Part shown: positions 6,460 through 6,962 of the stretch, piece by piece | Numbering within the stretch: position 1 is the first letter of the stretch | Layout of the letters: every line of letters starts with the position of its first letter | Origin: Porticoccaceae bacterium UBA2002 | Lineage (GTDB): Bacteria; Pseudomonadota; Gammaproteobacteria; Pseudomonadales; Porticoccaceae | NCBI GenBank assembly: GCA_002334915.1 | Contig: DDCQ01000096.1 | Coordinates: 35,679-42,640, forward strand | Direction: 5' to 3' | DNA length: 6,962 nt | The notes under the pieces: generated by a model | Database searches by the model: none | What the model saw: only the letters and a program-made list of their open reading frames with translations | What the model was told of the DNA's origin: nothing | Made by a program: the position numbers and the translations under genes

Positions 6460-6962
6460 ATGTCTTCACAACTATTAGACTTTTACCAAAAAGCGGTTCT
6501 CGACCATCCTCTCAAAGCCATAATGGCCGTGGTGGCTTTGACTTTAGCCATGGCTATGGGCCTGCCTAATTTCAAACTGGATGCCTCAGCGGATTCGCTG
6601 ACATTGGAGCATGACGACGATCTCAACTTCTTCCGCGAAGTGGTGCAGCGCTATGGCAGCGATAATTTTTTAATTGTGACTTTCTCGCCAAAGAATGGCG
6701 ATCTGTTTGATCAGCAAAATCTCGATACCCTGACGCAACTGAGCACAGATCTGGGTGCAATCGAAGGCGTCGAAGGCATGCTCTCAATGCTCGACGTACC
6801 CCTGTTGTACAGCCCGAAAATAGGTGTCTCAGATTTAATGAATCCGCTGAATACACTGCTGTCTGAGGGAGTAGACCGCCAGCTGGCAAAGCAGGAATTT
6901 CTTAACAGCCCTATCTACAAAGATGTTTTGTTAAGTGCCGATGGTCAGACCACAGGTATTCT
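6460..6962 (+). CDS. MMPL/RND-superfamily exporter, N-terminal part only (runs off window)
   Basis: The first 167 residues of an inner-membrane protein resembling the 'predicted RND exporter' group (COG1033-type, MMPL domain), whose full length is usually near 750-800 residues. A cytoplasmic start is followed by a first membrane segment at about residues 19-35 (KAIMAVVALTLAMAMGL). The characteristic NFKLDASADSLTLEHDDDL (37-55) opens the first periplasmic porter-like domain, with YGSDNFLIVTFSP and a later VEGMLSMLDVPLLYSP segment typical of the group. Members move hydrophobic or lipid-like substrates using the proton gradient; the substrate here cannot be told. ATG 6460 is chosen because the frame upstream has no other start back to a stop at 6394-6396, and it fits family starts. 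The ribosome site is weak (GGA at 6446-6448). The gene is divergent from the dehydrogenase. Confidence 0.85.
   Translation, partial: MSSQLLDFYQKAVLDHPLKAIMAVVALTLAMAMGLPNFKLDASADSLTLEHDDDLNFFREVVQRYGSDNFLIVTFSPKNGDLFDQQNLDTLTQLSTDLGAIEGVEGMLSMLDVPLLYSPKIGVSDLMNPLNTLLSEGVDRQLAKQEFLNSPIYKDVLLSADGQTTGI

Noticed and set aside
6623..6889. Minus-strand open frame within the exporter
   Set aside because: It is antisense to the well-supported exporter frame, and its composition is typical of a shadow frame.
1..6962. A novel defence, mobile or biosynthetic system
   Set aside because: All long frames fit known families, the gaps are short promoter regions, and no repeats, integrase, transposase or array structure was seen.

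Overview
The window looks like a chromosomal segment of a Gram-negative gammaproteobacterium. The evidence is a meso-diaminopimelate-type murein recycling ligase (Mpl), a lipobox-bearing serine protease with a predicted outer-membrane barrel domain, a gammaproteobacterial-type RND/MMPL exporter, and moderate GC by eye. The protein styles recall marine lineages of the Cellvibrionales/Spongiibacterales kind. That placement is an inference from memory of family resemblance and was not tested.

Layout, left to right. (1) Bases 1-1278, minus strand: mpl, cut at its C-terminal end by the window edge. (2) Bases 1279-1412: a short divergent promoter region. (3) Bases 1413-3971, plus strand: a subtilisin-like (S8) protease with a lipoprotein signal, six glycines directly after the lipobox cysteine, and a C-terminal domain resembling an autotransporter translocator. 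(4) Bases 4049-5311, plus strand: a phosphofructokinase with sequence marks of the pyrophosphate-dependent type. (5) Bases 5308-6267, minus strand: a D-2-hydroxyacid dehydrogenase of the hydroxypyruvate/glyoxylate reductase type, convergent with the phosphofructokinase gene and overlapping it by four bases. (6) Bases 6268-6459: a divergent intergenic region with a candidate promoter. (7) Bases 6460 to the end, plus strand: the first 167 residues of an MMPL/RND-superfamily exporter.

The genes do not form one pathway. mpl serves cell-wall recycling, the phosphofructokinase and hydroxyacid dehydrogenase serve central carbon metabolism, and the protease and exporter act at the envelope. No gap exceeds 300 bases. 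I saw no tRNA, rRNA, insertion sequence, CRISPR array or prophage feature. I do not see a new multi-gene system here. The points most worth a second look are the lipidated S8 autotransporter, the unusual GGGDS nucleotide/pyrophosphate motif of the phosphofructokinase, the altered cofactor-specificity position of the dehydrogenase, and the overlapping convergent stop codons with a hairpin beside them.
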